Origin: Burkholderia gladioli
Lineage (GTDB): Bacteria; Pseudomonadota; Gammaproteobacteria; Burkholderiales; Burkholderiaceae
DNA length: 64,000 nucleotides
NCBI RefSeq assembly: GCF_000959725.1
Contig: NZ_CP009323.1
Span: 2,170,001 to 2,234,000 of the forward strand
Direction: 5' to 3'
A model generated the notes under the pieces. The model ran no database searches. It had not been told where the DNA came from and saw only the letters and a list, made by a program, of their open reading frames with translations. This document shows, piece after piece, positions 1-9,549 of this stretch; within the stretch, counting starts at the first letter, position 1; every line of letters begins with the position of its first letter. A program made the translations under genes and the position numbers.

Positions 1-973
1 CCTCGTGCGGCGCCTCGAAGGGCACGCCGGGGCGCGTGGCCGCGGCGGCGGCGGCCTGCGCGGCCAGCACGATGTCGTAGAGCGCGCGTTGCGGGCCCGA
101 GAATTTGCCGTTGGCGGGAAAGGTGCGGGTGATGTCGGAGGCGTAGCCCTCCAGTTCGCAGGCCGCGTCGATCAGGATCAGGTCGCCGTCGCGCGCCACC
201 GCGTTGCCGGCCGGGTAGTGCAGCACGCAGGCATTGGCGCCGGCCGCGACGATCGAGCCATAGGCGGGGCCGGCCGAGCCGTGGCGGCGGAATTCGTGCA
301 GCAGCTCGGCCTCGATCTCGTATTCGCGGATGCCGGGGCGCGTGGCCGCCATCGCGCGCCGATGTGCGCTGGCCGAGATGCTGGCGGCGCGGCGCATGAT
401 GGCCTGCTCGTGGGCGTCCTTCACCAGCCGCATCTCGTCGAGCAGCGGCGCGAGATCGTGGGCGGAGGCCGGCGCGGCCACGCCCGAGCGGGCCTTGGCG
501 CGCACCGCGTCGAGCCAGCCGGCGAGCTTGCGCTCGAGCTCGGGCGAGGCGCCGAAGCGGTAGTGCACCGCGCCCGCGTCGGCCAGCAGGCGCGGCAGCT
601 CGGCGTCGAGCGCGTCGTTGGGGAAGGCGGCGTCGAAGCCGAAGGCCTCGCGCGCGGCTTCGGGCCCGTAGTGGAAACCTTCCCAGATCTCGCGCTCGGG
701 ATGTTTCGCACGACAGAACAGGATCGATTGCGGCTCGCCCTCGGCGGCGCTCGCGTCGAGCACCAGCAGCGCGTCGGGTTCGCAGAAGCCGCTCAGGTAA
801 TAGAAGTAGCTGTCGTGCCGGAACGGGTAACCGGCATCGCGGTTGCGCATCACTTCCTGGGCGGTGGGGACGATCGCGACGCCGCCGCCTGCCGCGCGCA
901 GCGCGGCGAGCACGCGCGCACGGCGCTGGCGGTAGACGTCGGGGGCGAGGGTGGTTTCGGTGGCGGCGTTCAT
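1..973 (-). CDS. pepP: Xaa-Pro aminopeptidase (aminopeptidase P), C-terminus beyond window
   Basis: Metallopeptidase of the M24 family that removes an N-terminal residue preceding proline; cytoplasmic. Reading from the ATG at 973 the frame is open to the window edge (324 codons), so only the N-terminal three quarters of a protein of about 440-460 residues is present. The N-terminal AMP_N domain is clear (motifs RNRDAGYPFRHDSYFYYLSGF and LFCRAKHPEREIWEG), followed by the start of the M24 catalytic domain (HYPAGN, then LILIDAACELEGYASDITRTFP), which holds the first metal-binding Asp residues. The distal His/Glu metal ligands lie outside the window. It is transcribed away from the GST gene. Identification is firm; only the end is missing. 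Confidence 0.93.
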   Translation of the reverse strand, partial: MNAATETTLAPDVYRQRRARVLAALRAAGGGVAIVPTAQEVMRNRDAGYPFRHDSYFYYLSGFCEPDALLVLDASAAEGEPQSILFCRAKHPEREIWEGFHYGPEAAREAFGFDAAFPNDALDAELPRLLADAGAVHYRFGASPELERKLAGWLDAVRAKARSGVAAPASAHDLAPLLDEMRLVKDAHEQAIMRRAASISASAHRRAMAATRPGIREYEIEAELLHEFRRHGSAGPAYGSIVAAGANACVLHYPAGNAVARDGDLILIDAACELEGYASDITRTFPANGKFSGPQRALYDIVLAAQAAAAAATRPGVPFEAPHE

Positions 974-1162
974 GGCGCGATTGTAGCGCTGTGGCGGGCG
1001 CCGCGCCCGCTCCCCGGCACCGCCGCGCGGGCCGCCGAATGGCGCCCGGCGGCTGTTGCATCCGATCCACAGGCCGGATGGCCGACTTGGCGGACAGCCG
1101 GCAGGCCCGGTTATGATCGCCGACGACGTATACTCTCGGGCGCTATTTACATTTCAGGCAGG

Positions 1163-1777
1163 ATGATGAAACTCATCGGTTCGCTCAGCAGCCCTTACGT
1201 GCGCAAGGCGCGTATCGTGCTCGCCGAAAAGAAGATCGACTACAAGCTGGAACTCGAGAACGTGTGGGCAGCCGACACCACGATCCACGCCGCCAATCCG
1301 CTCGGCAAGGTGCCGTGCCTGGTGATGGAGGACGGCGCGGCCGTGTTCGATTCGCGCGTGATCTGCGAATACGTCGACACGCTGTCGCCGGTCGGCAAGC
1401 TGATCCCGGCCTCGGGCCGCGAACGCGTCGAGGTGCGGTGCTGGGAGGCGCTCGGCGACGGCGTGCTCGACGCCTCGGTCGGGATCCGCATCGAGAACGT
1501 GCAGCGCACCCCCGAGCAGCGCAGCGAGGCCTGGATCGCGCGCCAGCAGCGCAAGATCGACGACGGCCTGGTGGCCATGTCGCAGGGCCTCGGCGGCAAG
1601 CCGTGGTGCGCCGGCAACCACTACACGCTGGCCGACGTCACGCTCGGCTGTGCGCTCGGTTATCTCGATTTCCGCATGCCGGAGCTGGGCTGGCGCGAAC
1701 GCCATCCCAATCTCGACAAGCACTACCAGAAGCTGTCGCAGCGCCAGACCTTCATCGACACGGTGCCGCAGGACTGA
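1163..1777 (+). CDS. Glutathione S-transferase family protein
   Basis: Predicted cytosolic glutathione transferase of 204 residues; the substrate cannot be inferred. The N-terminal thioredoxin-like half has the SSPYVRK active-site region, the cis-proline strand NPLGKVPCL and the acidic glutathione-binding turn FDSRVICEYVD. The all-alpha C-terminal half carries the N-capping box YTLADVTLG. The start was taken at the first of two adjacent ATGs behind CAGGCAGG; the second, at 1166, would shorten it by one residue. A possible promoter with a TATACT -10 box lies at 1129-1134. A rho-independent terminator follows directly. It stands alone between divergent pepP and a convergent oxidoreductase gene. 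Confidence 0.9.
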   Translation: MMKLIGSLSSPYVRKARIVLAEKKIDYKLELENVWAADTTIHAANPLGKVPCLVMEDGAAVFDSRVICEYVDTLSPVGKLIPASGRERVEVRCWEALGDGVLDASVGIRIENVQRTPEQRSEAWIARQQRKIDDGLVAMSQGLGGKPWCAGNHYTLADVTLGCALGYLDFRMPELGWRERHPNLDKHYQKLSQRQTFIDTVPQD

Positions 1778-1803
1778 GTCGCGAGCTGGCCGCCCGTCAG
1801 CAA

Positions 1804-1841
1804 GAACGCCCCGCCGGGATCAGCCGGCGGGGCGTTTTTTT
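1804..1841 (+). terminator. Rho-independent terminator of the GST gene
   Basis: A GC-rich perfect stem (AACGCCCCGCCGG with its complement CCGGCGGGGCGTT, loop GATCAG) is followed by seven T residues. It lies 28 bases after the GST stop and just before the end of the convergent gene. Confidence 0.9.
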
Positions 1842-1889
1842 CATGCATGCGCGGCAGCGCCGACGCTTGAGGCCAGCGCCGGCCGAGGC

Positions 1890-3509
1890 TCAATCGTAGG
1901 CCGCGTAGGCGGCGTCGCCGATCGTGAAGGTATCGCTGCGCGACACCGGCCACCAGGTGTCGTAGAGCGTGAGGCCGAGCTTCTCGCCGCCGAGCAGCGC
2001 GCCCGGCTTCACATACTTGAGCAGTTGCGACATCAACCGGACCTCGTGCGGCGCGATACGCTGCACGATGTGATGCGCGCGCAGGTCGGCCGGATGCGCG
2101 AGGCCGGCGGCCTGCACCAGTTCCTGCAGCGCGTGCAGCGTGTTGCGGTGGAAGTTGTAGACGCGCTCGGACTTGTCGGGCACCACCAGCGCGCGCTGGC
2201 GCACCTCGTCCTGGGTCGCCACGCCGGTCGGGCAGCGGCCGGTATGGCAGGTCTGGGCCTGGATGCAGCCGACCGCGAACATGAAGCCGCGCGCCGAGTT
2301 CACCCAGTCCGCGCCGATCGCCAGCGTGCGCGCCACGTCGAAGGCGGTGATGATCTTGCCGCTCGCGCCGATCTTCACGCGCTCGCGCAGGCCGATCCCC
2401 ACCAGGGTGTTGTGCACCAGCAGCAGGCCTTCCTGCAGCGGCACGCCCACGTGGTCGGTGAATTCGAGCGGCGCCGCGCCGGTGCCGCCCTCGGCGCCGT
2501 CCACCACGATGAAGTCGGGCACGATGCCGGTCTCGAGCATCGCCTTGGCGATGCCGAAGAATTCCCAGGGATGGCCGATGCACAGCTTGAAGCCGGTCGG
2601 CTTGCCGCCCGAGAGCGTGCGCAGCCGCTCGACGAATTCGAGCAGGCCGCGCGGCGTCGAGAACTCCGAATGGGTGGCCGGCGAGATGCAGTCCTTGCCC
2701 ATCGGCACGCCGCGTGTCTCGGCGATCTCGGGGGTGATCTTGGCGGCCGGCAGCACGCCGCCGTGGCCCGGCTTGGCACCCTGCGAGAGCTTCACCTCGA
2801 TCATCTTGACCTGCGGGTCGGCCGCCTGCCTGGCGAACTTGTCGGGATTGAAGCTGCCGTCGTCGTTACGGCATCCGAAGTAACCGGAGGCGATTTCCCA
2901 GATGATATCGCCGCCGTGCTCGCGGTGGTACTTCGACAGCGAGCCCTCGCCGGTGTCGTGCGCGAAACCGCCCTTCTTCGCGCCCAGGTTGAGCGAGCGG
3001 ATCGCGTTGGCCGACAGCGAGCCGAAGCTCATCGCCGAGATGTTGAAGATCGAGATGTCGTAGGGCTGGGCGCGGCTCGCGCCGACGCGGATCCGGAAGT
3101 CGTGGTTGGCGAGCTTGGTCGGCGCCAGCGAGTGGCTGATCCATTCGTGCGCGGTGGCCTTGACGTTGAGCTCGGTGCCGTAGGGCCGGTTGTCGGCGAC
3201 GTTCTTGGCGCGCTGGTAGACCACGCTGCGCTGCGCGCGCGAGAAGGGTTTCTCGTCGGTGTCGTCCTCGACGAAATACTGGCGGATCTCGGGGCGGATG
3301 AACTCGAACATGAAGCGGAAGTGGCCCCAGAGCGGGTAGTTCCGCAGGATCGCGTGATGATCCTGTTTCAGGTCGTAGAGGCCGAGCGCGACGAAGGCGG
3401 CGGGGATCAGGCACCAGGGCCAGGCGATCAGGTGGGCCGAGGCGAGCACGACGAGCAGCACGAGCGCGAGCGTCGCGCACCACATCGCGAGATAACGTCT
3501 TGCAAACAT
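1890..3509 (-). CDS. Membrane-anchored FMN-binding glutamate synthase family protein
   Basis: A 539-residue protein with two hydrophobic segments near the N-terminus (about residues 8-27 and 29-47), followed by the FMN/Fe-S synthase domain of the glutamate synthase large-subunit family. The 3Fe-4S cysteines have the GltB spacing C-x5-C-x4-C (about residues 415, 421, 426, CIQAQTCHTGRC). The FMN phosphate region (VVDGAEGGTGAAPLEF) is also present. It lacks the N-terminal glutaminase domain of true GltB, so it cannot take ammonia from glutamine by itself; the actual substrate is unknown. The ATG at 3509 was chosen because AAGGAA lies 8 bases upstream; an upstream in-frame ATG at 3599 has no such signal. 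It stands alone. Confidence 0.88.
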   Translation of the reverse strand: MFARRYLAMWCATLALVLLVVLASAHLIAWPWCLIPAAFVALGLYDLKQDHHAILRNYPLWGHFRFMFEFIRPEIRQYFVEDDTDEKPFSRAQRSVVYQRAKNVADNRPYGTELNVKATAHEWISHSLAPTKLANHDFRIRVGASRAQPYDISIFNISAMSFGSLSANAIRSLNLGAKKGGFAHDTGEGSLSKYHREHGGDIIWEIASGYFGCRNDDGSFNPDKFARQAADPQVKMIEVKLSQGAKPGHGGVLPAAKITPEIAETRGVPMGKDCISPATHSEFSTPRGLLEFVERLRTLSGGKPTGFKLCIGHPWEFFGIAKAMLETGIVPDFIVVDGAEGGTGAAPLEFTDHVGVPLQEGLLLVHNTLVGIGLRERVKIGASGKIITAFDVARTLAIGADWVNSARGFMFAVGCIQAQTCHTGRCPTGVATQDEVRQRALVVPDKSERVYNFHRNTLHALQELVQAAGLAHPADLRAHHIVQRIAPHEVRLMSQLLKYVKPGALLGGEKLGLTLYDTWWPVSRSDTFTIGDAAYAAYD

Positions 3510-3750
3510 GGGGGATTCCTTGTTCTTCGGTTGGCCGCCATGCCGCCGCCGGCCCTGCGGCTGGCGGCGCGCGAGGCAGGCCGCCGGTGGGGCTGCCACC
3601 GATCAGCGACCGATTGTCGCGTGCCGCAAGTCTAAACCGAGAATGTGTCAGCGCGCCTCGAAGCGTGCCCTCTTTGAAGGCGATTGAAAGCTTGGCGCTC
3701 CTCTCGCAGGCGCCGCCGGCCCCGGTTGCCCGGGTCGGCCGGCGCGGCGC

Positions 3751-4923
3751 TCAACTCGCCAGGCCGCTCGCCAGTTCGTGCGTGCGCGCCGCGGCGACCG
3801 CCTCGGCCGAGCCCGGCTGGCCGGTCGCGACCGATTCGATGATGCCGCCGCCCAGGCAGATCTCGCCGTCGTAGAGCACCGCCGACTGGCCCGGCGTGAC
3901 GGCCCATTGCGGCGTGTCGAAACCGAGCGAGAAGCGCGCCTCGCCCGCTTCGCCGGCCTTCGCGCGGGCGAAGGAGCAGGGCGCGTCGGCCTGGCGGTAG
4001 CGCGTTTTCGCGCCGCAGGCGAAGCCGTCGGCGGGCGGCTCGCCGGCCACCCAGCTGACGTTGCCCGCCACCAGCTCGCGCGACAGCAGCCAGGGATGCT
4101 CGTGGCCCTGCGCGACGTAGAGCGTGTTCGAGGCGATGTCCTTGCCGGCCACGAACCAGGGTTCGCCGCTGCCGTCCTTGCTGCCGCCCAGGCCGATGCC
4201 CTTGCGCTGGCCGAAGGTGTAGAAGGCCAGCCCGATATGCTCGCCGACGCGCTTGCCGTCGGGCGTCTTCATCGGCCCCGGCCTGGTCGGCAGGTAGCGG
4301 TTCAGGAAATCGCGGAACGGCCGCTCGCCGATGAAGCAGATGCCGGTCGAATCCTTCTTCTTCGCGTTCGGCAGGCCGATCTGCTCGGCGATCTCGCGCA
4401 CCCGCGTCTTCGGCATCTCGCCGAGCGGGAACAGCGTCTTCGACAGTTGCGCCTGGTTCAGCCGGTGCAGGAAGTAGGACTGGTCCTTGGTGTGGTCGAA
4501 GGCCTTGAGCAGCTCGAAGCGGCCCTCGCGTTCGCGCACGCGCGCGTAGTGGCCGGTGGCGATGGTCTCGGCGCCCAGCGACATGGCGTGGTCGAGGAAG
4601 GCCTTGAACTTGATCTCGGCATTGCAGAGCACGTCCGGGTTCGGCGTGCGCCCGGCCGAGTACTCGCGCAGGAACTCCGCGAACACGCGGTCCTTGTACT
4701 CGGCGGCGAAGTTGACGGCTTCCACGTCGATGCCGATCAGGTCCGCCACCGACACCACGTCGATCCAGTCCTGGCGCGTCGAGCAGTACTCGCCGTCGTC
4801 ATCGTCTTCCCAGTTCTTCATGAACAGGCCGACCACGTCGTAACCCTGTTCCTTGAGCAGCCACGCGGTGACCGACGAATCGACACCGCCCGACATGCCG
4901 ACCACGACACGTTGCTTCTTCAT
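3751..4923 (-). CDS. mnmA: tRNA-specific 2-thiouridylase MnmA
   Basis: Installs the sulfur of 2-thiouridine at wobble position 34 of tRNAs for Lys, Glu and Gln, using ATP and sulfur relayed from IscS/Tus proteins. The 390-residue protein has the PP-loop SGGVDSS at residues 11-17. The catalytic cysteine pair is visible as C100 ([11 protein letters not shown]) and C196 ([10 protein letters not shown]). The length is slightly above the usual 360-370 because of an alanine-rich tail. Its ATG overlaps the stop of nudJ by four bases (ATGA), so the two genes are translationally coupled; the mnmA-nudJ pair is also adjacent in E. coli. Confidence 0.97.
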   Translation of the reverse strand: MKKQRVVVGMSGGVDSSVTAWLLKEQGYDVVGLFMKNWEDDDDGEYCSTRQDWIDVVSVADLIGIDVEAVNFAAEYKDRVFAEFLREYSAGRTPNPDVLCNAEIKFKAFLDHAMSLGAETIATGHYARVREREGRFELLKAFDHTKDQSYFLHRLNQAQLSKTLFPLGEMPKTRVREIAEQIGLPNAKKKDSTGICFIGERPFRDFLNRYLPTRPGPMKTPDGKRVGEHIGLAFYTFGQRKGIGLGGSKDGSGEPWFVAGKDIASNTLYVAQGHEHPWLLSRELVAGNVSWVAGEPPADGFACGAKTRYRQADAPCSFARAKAGEAGEARFSLGFDTPQWAVTPGQSAVLYDGEICLGGGIIESVATGQPGSAEAVAAARTHELASGLAS

Positions 4924-5429
4924 TTGCTGACAGCCTGATGTTCGGGCGTCGCGCGATAGGGCGCGACGGAATGCGTATGGACGAACTCCAGCGGCACGCG
5001 GCGACCGGCGAGGTAGTCGTCGACGCAGCGCATCACTGCGGGCGTGCGATGGCGGTTCTCGGCGGCGCGCAGCTCCTCGGCCGTCATCCATAGCGTGCGG
5101 ACGATGCCCTCGTCGAGCGCAAGCCCTGCGACGGCCTCGCCGGCCCGCCCGCAGAAGGTGAAGCGCAGGTAGGTCGCGCCGCCCTTGGCGGGCCGCTCGA
5201 AATGCGTCTGGTAGACGCCCACCAGCGCCTGCGGCTCGAACGGATGCGCGGTTTCCTCGAGGGTTTCGCGGATCACGGCGTCGACCAGCGTCTCGCCGGC
5301 CTCGAGATGGCCGGCCGGCTGGTTGAGCCGCAGGCCGCCCGAGGTGTGTTCCTCGATCAGCAGGAAACGTCCGTCGCGCTCGACGATCGCGGCCACCGTG
5401 ACGTGCGGGGTCCAGAGTTCGGGTTTCAT
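4920..5429 (-). CDS. nudJ: NUDIX hydrolase, NudJ-type phosphatase
   Basis: A 169-residue Nudix pyrophosphohydrolase. The Nudix box runs from G40 to T60: G40, E46, R54-E55, E58-E59, with alanine in place of the usual final Gly. Its place directly upstream of and overlapping mnmA matches E. coli nudJ, which acts on thiamine (pyro)phosphate intermediates and nucleoside di/triphosphates; that substrate is inferred from synteny, not visible in the sequence. The start at 5429 fits the expected N-terminus just before the first beta strand; no strong Shine-Dalgarno sequence is present. Confidence 0.9.
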   Translation of the reverse strand: MKPELWTPHVTVAAIVERDGRFLLIEEHTSGGLRLNQPAGHLEAGETLVDAVIRETLEETAHPFEPQALVGVYQTHFERPAKGGATYLRFTFCGRAGEAVAGLALDEGIVRTLWMTAEELRAAENRHRTPAVMRCVDDYLAGRRVPLEFVHTHSVAPYRATPEHQAVSK

Positions 5430-5747
5430 GGGCGTGCATTTTACCGGTTGGCGGGCGCGGCTGCCGAACCCCGGGCGAGCCTCGCGCGGCGCGTCGTCGC
5501 CGATGCGGCGCGGCGCCCGTCGCCGGCCCGCGCCCGGCATCGATGCCGCCCCGTTTTCAGCGCCGCGCGCCGTGCCTGGACGATCCGGCACGGTTTGTCC
5601 ACCGGGAAAGGGCCGGATCTCGGCGCGCCCGGCGCTTTCGGGTACATTGGCGCGTGGAATCTGCCGTTGCCTTCGAGCCGGTCGTCGCTTCCCCGGCTCG
5701 CCTTGCCGTCGAAACCAAGAATCAGAACGCAAGCTGGAGGGATCACG
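5430..5747. other. Divergent intergenic region, nudJ and pntAA
   Basis: 318 bases between divergent genes, very GC-rich over the first 200 bases. Promoters for both directions must lie here, but I cannot place -35/-10 boxes with confidence; GGTACATTGG around 5641 is the only -10-like string towards pntAA. The last 12 bases hold the pntAA ribosome binding site CTGGAGGG. No small ORF worth reporting was seen. Confidence 0.5.
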
Positions 5748-6890
5748 ATGCTTATCGGAGTGCCTGCCGAGACGCGGGCGAACGAGGCGCGCGTAGCCGC
5801 GACGCCGGAAACCGTGAAGAAATACGTGGCGGCCGGCCACTCGGTGTGCGTCGAGCGCGGCGCCGGGGCGGCCGCCAGTTTCCCCGACGAGGCCTATGCC
5901 GCGGCCGGCGCCACGCTCGGCGAGCGTGCCGCCGCCTATGCCGCCGAGATCGTGCTGAAGGTGCAGGCGCCAGACAGCGACGAATTGCCGCAGATGAAGC
6001 GTGGCGCGGTGCTGGTCGGCATGCTCGATCCCTTCAATGCCGAACAGGCCGCGCGGCTCGCCGCGGCCGGCGTGACCGGCTTCGCGCTGGAGGCCGCGCC
6101 GCGCACCACGCGCGCGCAGAGCCTGGACGTGCTGTCCTCGCAGGCCAATATCGCCGGCTACAAGGCGGTGCTGGTGGCCGCCGCGCTCTATCCGCGCTTC
6201 CTGCCGATGCTGATGACCGCCGCGGGCACCGTGAAGGCCGCCCGCGTGCTGGTGCTCGGCGCCGGCGTGGCGGGCCTGCAGGCGATCGCCACCGCCAAGC
6301 GGCTGGGCGCCGTGATCGAGGCTTCCGACGTGCGCCCGGCGGTGAAGGAGCAGATCGAGTCGCTCGGCGCGAAGTTCGTCGACGTGCCCTTCGAGACCGA
6401 CGAGGAGCGCGAGGCCGCCCAGGGCACCGGCGGCTACGCGCGGCCGATGCCGTCTTCGTGGCTGGCGCGCCAGGCGGCCCTGGTGCACGAACGCGCGAAG
6501 CAGGCCGACATCGTGATCTGCACCGCGCTGATCCCGGGGCGGCCCGCGCCGACCCTGATCCAGGCCGACACGGTGGCCGCCATGAAGCCGGGCGCGGTGA
6601 TCGTCGACCTGGCCGCCGGGCGCGGCCCCGAGAACGCCGACGGCCGGCGCGGCGGCAACTGCCCGCTGACGGTGGCCGACCAGGTGGTGAAGGTGCACGG
6701 GGTGACCATCGCCGGCCACACCAATCTCGCCGCGCAGGTCGGCGCCGACGCCTCGGCGCTCTACGCGCGCAATCTCGCCGACTTCCTCAAGCTGATCGTG
6801 ACGAAGGAAGGCGCCTTGAACATCGACATGAACGACGACATCGTCGCCGCGACGCTGCTGTGTCGCGACGGCGAGGTCGTGCGCAAGTAA
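5748..6890 (+). CDS. pntAA: Proton-translocating NAD(P) transhydrogenase subunit alpha part 1
   Basis: Soluble NAD(H)-binding domain I of the membrane transhydrogenase, which uses the proton gradient to reduce NADP with NADH. The 380-residue protein starts MLIGVPAET, has the Rossmann glycine motif VLGAGVAGLQA near residue 171 and the conserved RPMPSSWLARQ loop that contacts domain III. A strong GGAGGG lies 6 bases before the ATG. As in Rhodospirillum and many beta-proteobacteria, the alpha subunit is split, with its membrane part encoded by the next gene 13 bases downstream; pntB then overlaps that gene. Confidence 0.96.
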   Translation: MLIGVPAETRANEARVAATPETVKKYVAAGHSVCVERGAGAAASFPDEAYAAAGATLGERAAAYAAEIVLKVQAPDSDELPQMKRGAVLVGMLDPFNAEQAARLAAAGVTGFALEAAPRTTRAQSLDVLSSQANIAGYKAVLVAAALYPRFLPMLMTAAGTVKAARVLVLGAGVAGLQAIATAKRLGAVIEASDVRPAVKEQIESLGAKFVDVPFETDEEREAAQGTGGYARPMPSSWLARQAALVHERAKQADIVICTALIPGRPAPTLIQADTVAAMKPGAVIVDLAAGRGPENADGRRGGNCPLTVADQVVKVHGVTIAGHTNLAAQVGADASALYARNLADFLKLIVTKEGALNIDMNDDIVAATLLCRDGEVVRK

Positions 6891-6903
6891 GGGGAAGGCC
6901 GCG

Positions 6904-7233
6904 ATGGAATTGATCAATCACACGGTGATCAACCTGATCATCTTCGTGCTGGCCGTCTATGTGGGCTACCACGTGGTCTGGAACGTGACGCCGGCGCTGC
7001 ACACGCCGCTGATGGCCGTCACCAACGCGATCTCGGCGATCGTGATCGTCGGCGCGATGCTGGCCGCGGCGCTCACGGTGGGCACCACCGGCAAGGTGTT
7101 CGGCACGGTGGCGGTGGCGCTGGCGGCGGTCAACGTGTTCGGCGGCTTCCTGGTCACCCGGCGCATGCTGGAGATGTTCAGGAAGAAGGAACCGAAACGC
7201 GCGGCCGGCGAGGGCAAGGAGGGCGCGCGATGA
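6904..7233 (+). CDS. pntAB: NAD(P) transhydrogenase subunit alpha part 2 (membrane)
   Basis: A 109-residue protein with three to four hydrophobic segments (starting LIIFVLAVYVGYHVVW). It matches the membrane portion of the alpha subunit that, with PntB, forms the proton channel of domain II. It contains the conserved HTPLMAVTNAISAI helix. The C-terminus is short, basic and cytoplasmic. It lies 13 bases after pntAA, and its last four bases (ATGA) overlap the pntB start, so coupled translation is likely. The three subunits should be made from one operon transcript. Confidence 0.96.
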   Translation: MELINHTVINLIIFVLAVYVGYHVVWNVTPALHTPLMAVTNAISAIVIVGAMLAAALTVGTTGKVFGTVAVALAAVNVFGGFLVTRRMLEMFRKKEPKRAAGEGKEGAR

Positions 7234-8684
7234 GCCTGAATCTGGTCACCCTGCTGTACCTGCTCGCCTCGGTCTGCTTCATCCAGGCGCTCAAGGGCCT
7301 GTCGAACCCGAAGAGCGCGCGGCGCGGCAACCTGTTCGGCATGGTCGGGATGGCGATCGCGATCCTCACCACGATCGCGCTGATCGCCAGGCAGGCCGCC
7401 TGGCTCGGCGCCAACCTGCCGCTTGGCCTGGCCCTGGTGCTCGGCGCGCTGGTGGTCGGCGGCGCGGTGGGCGCCTACGTGGCCGCTCGCGTCGAGATGA
7501 CCAAGATGCCCGAGCTGGTGGCCGCGATGCACTCGCTGATCGGCCTGGCGGCGGTCTGCATCGCCTATGCCGTGGTGGCCGAGCCGGAAGCCTTCGGCCT
7601 GGTGCCGCAGGACGCGGCCGCGGCCAACTTCATCCCCTACGGCAATCGCATCGAGCTGTTCATCGGCACCTTCGTCGGCGCGATCACCTTCTCCGGTTCG
7701 GTGATCGCCTTCGGCAAGCTCTCGGGCAAGTACAAGTTCAGGCTGTTCCAGGGCGCGCCGGTGGTCTACGCCGGCCAGCACCTGATCAACCTGATGCTGG
7801 CGATCGGCATGCTCGGCTTCGGCGTCCTGTTCTTCCTGACGCAATCCTGGCTGCCCTTCATCGTGATGACCGCGATCGCCTTCGCGCTCGGCGTGCTGAT
7901 CATCATCCCGATCGGCGGCGCGGACATGCCGGTGGTGGTGTCGATGCTCAATTCGTACTCCGGATGGGCCGCGGCCGGGATCGGCTTCTCGCTGAACAAC
8001 CCGATGCTGATCATCGCCGGCTCGCTGGTCGGCTCGTCGGGCGCGATCCTGTCCTACATCATGTGCCACGCCATGAACCGCTCCTTCTTCAACGTCATCC
8101 TCGGCGGCTTCGGCGGCGAGGCCGGCGGGGCCGAGGCGGGCGGCGCGAAGGAGCAGCGGCCGGTGAAGTCGGGCTCGGCCGACGATGCCGCCTTCATGCT
8201 CGGCAATGCCGAGACGGTGGTGATCGTGCCCGGCTACGGGCTGGCGGTGGCGCGTGCCCAGCACGCCCTCAAGGAGCTGACCGACAAGCTGATCGCCAAG
8301 GGCATCGACGTGCGCTACGCGATCCATCCGGTGGCCGGACGCATGCCGGGACACATGAACGTGCTGCTCGCCGAGGCCGAGGTGCCCTACGACCTGGTCT
8401 ACGAGATGGAGGACATCAACAACGAGTTCGGGCAGACCGACGTGGTGCTGGTGCTCGGCGCCAACGACGTGGTCAACCCCGCGGCGAAGAACGATCCGAA
8501 ATCGCCGATCGCGGGCATGCCGATCCTCGAGGCCTACAAGGCGCGCACCGTGATCGTCAACAAGCGCTCGATGGCTTCCGGCTACGCCGGGCTCGACAAC
8601 GAGCTGTTCTACATGGACAAGACCATGATGGTGTTCGGCGACGCCAAGAAGGTGGTCGAGGACATGGTGAAGGCGGTCGAGTAG
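7230..8684 (+). CDS. pntB: NAD(P) transhydrogenase subunit beta
   Basis: A 484-residue membrane subunit. About eight to nine transmembrane helices fill residues 1-270 and end near NVILGGFGG. A short acidic/Gly linker is followed by the soluble NADP(H)-binding domain III, with the signature IVPGYGLAVARAQHAL near residue 335, AIHPVAGRMPGHMNVLLAEA, and GANDVVNPAA for the NADP phosphate site. It completes the pntAA-pntAB-pntB operon, overlapping pntAB by four bases. The gene end faces a convergent regulator 31 bases away with no obvious hairpin terminator between them. Confidence 0.97.
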   Translation: MSLNLVTLLYLLASVCFIQALKGLSNPKSARRGNLFGMVGMAIAILTTIALIARQAAWLGANLPLGLALVLGALVVGGAVGAYVAARVEMTKMPELVAAMHSLIGLAAVCIAYAVVAEPEAFGLVPQDAAAANFIPYGNRIELFIGTFVGAITFSGSVIAFGKLSGKYKFRLFQGAPVVYAGQHLINLMLAIGMLGFGVLFFLTQSWLPFIVMTAIAFALGVLIIIPIGGADMPVVVSMLNSYSGWAAAGIGFSLNNPMLIIAGSLVGSSGAILSYIMCHAMNRSFFNVILGGFGGEAGGAEAGGAKEQRPVKSGSADDAAFMLGNAETVVIVPGYGLAVARAQHALKELTDKLIAKGIDVRYAIHPVAGRMPGHMNVLLAEAEVPYDLVYEMEDINNEFGQTDVVLVLGANDVVNPAAKNDPKSPIAGMPILEAYKARTVIVNKRSMASGYAGLDNELFYMDKTMMVFGDAKKVVEDMVKAVE

Positions 8685-8715
8685 GGCGCGCCGGGCGCCA
8701 CCGGCGTCGCCAGCC

Positions 8716-9444
8716 TTATCCGGCCCGGCCGCCGCGCCGGGCCTTGCCGTCCAGATCCTGCCCGCATTCGCGATGGGCGATGCGCAGGAAATCGGCCAGC
8801 CGGCGTCCGTCGAGGTCGGGATGGACCTCGTGGACGCTCGGCCCCCGGATGCGGGCCACGTCGAAGTTGCGGAAGTCGCCGCGCAGCTCGCACCAGGCCG
8901 ACAGCGTCCACTGGCCGCCCCAATACACCAGCCCGAGCGGCCAGATGCGCCGCTCGCTGGCCGCATCCTGCTTGTCCCGGTACTGGAAATGCACCACGCG
9001 CCGCTCGTCGAGCGCGCGATGCAGCACGTCCATGGTCTGCGAATAGGTGGCGTCCACGCGCTGCGAGGGCGCGAACACCGGCAGCCGGTCCAGCACGATG
9101 CGCTTGTCGGCCGGCATCGCCGAGGCGATCTTGGCCAGCGCCGAGCGGGCGCCGCCGGCGAAGCGCGCGCCGCCCCAGGATTCGAGCATGCGCGCGCCGG
9201 CCGCCAGCGCGGCCAGCTCGTCGGCCGTAAACGTGAGCGGCGGCAGGCTGGCCGAGCGGTCCAGGCGGTAGCCGATGCCGGCCTCCCCCTCGATCGGCAC
9301 GCCCGAGAGCTGCAGGTCGCGTACGTCGCGATAGACGGTGCGCAGCGACACCGACATCCATTGCGCGAGCTGCTGCGCGGTGGTCAGGCGGCGGCCGCGC
9401 AGCAGCTCGGCGATCTGGAACAGGCGGTCGGCGCGACGGGTCAT
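8716..9444 (-). CDS. YafY-type helix-turn-helix / WYL-domain regulator
   Basis: A 242-residue DNA-binding regulator. The N-terminal HTH_11 winged helix (TAQQLAQWMSVSLRTVYRDVRDL, residues about 20-45) is followed by a WYL domain (VVHFQYRDKQ, WPLGLVYWGGQWTLSAWCELRGDFR), a module that senses ligands or nucleic acid. The start is set at MTRRADR; an ATG seven codons upstream has no better ribosome site. It lies about 105 bases downstream of the VOC-family gene on the same strand, a pairing common in Burkholderia, which suggests it controls that gene. The target and ligand are unknown. Confidence 0.88.
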   Translation of the reverse strand: MTRRADRLFQIAELLRGRRLTTAQQLAQWMSVSLRTVYRDVRDLQLSGVPIEGEAGIGYRLDRSASLPPLTFTADELAALAAGARMLESWGGARFAGGARSALAKIASAMPADKRIVLDRLPVFAPSQRVDATYSQTMDVLHRALDERRVVHFQYRDKQDAASERRIWPLGLVYWGGQWTLSAWCELRGDFRNFDVARIRGPSVHEVHPDLDGRRLADFLRIAHRECGQDLDGKARRGGRAG

Positions 9445-9549
9445 GGTGACGAGGCAAGCGGGCACGAGGGTGGTGCGGCGATGATAGCGCCGCCCGGTGC
9501 GCCTGGCACGGCCTGGGCCGGTTGGCGTGCCGATCGGTGCCGGAGCGGC

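Noticed and set aside
5..1162. Long plus-strand open frame ahead of the GST
   Set aside because: It is the antisense shadow of pepP: Arg/Gly/His-rich translation without domains. Only the part from 1163 is the GST.
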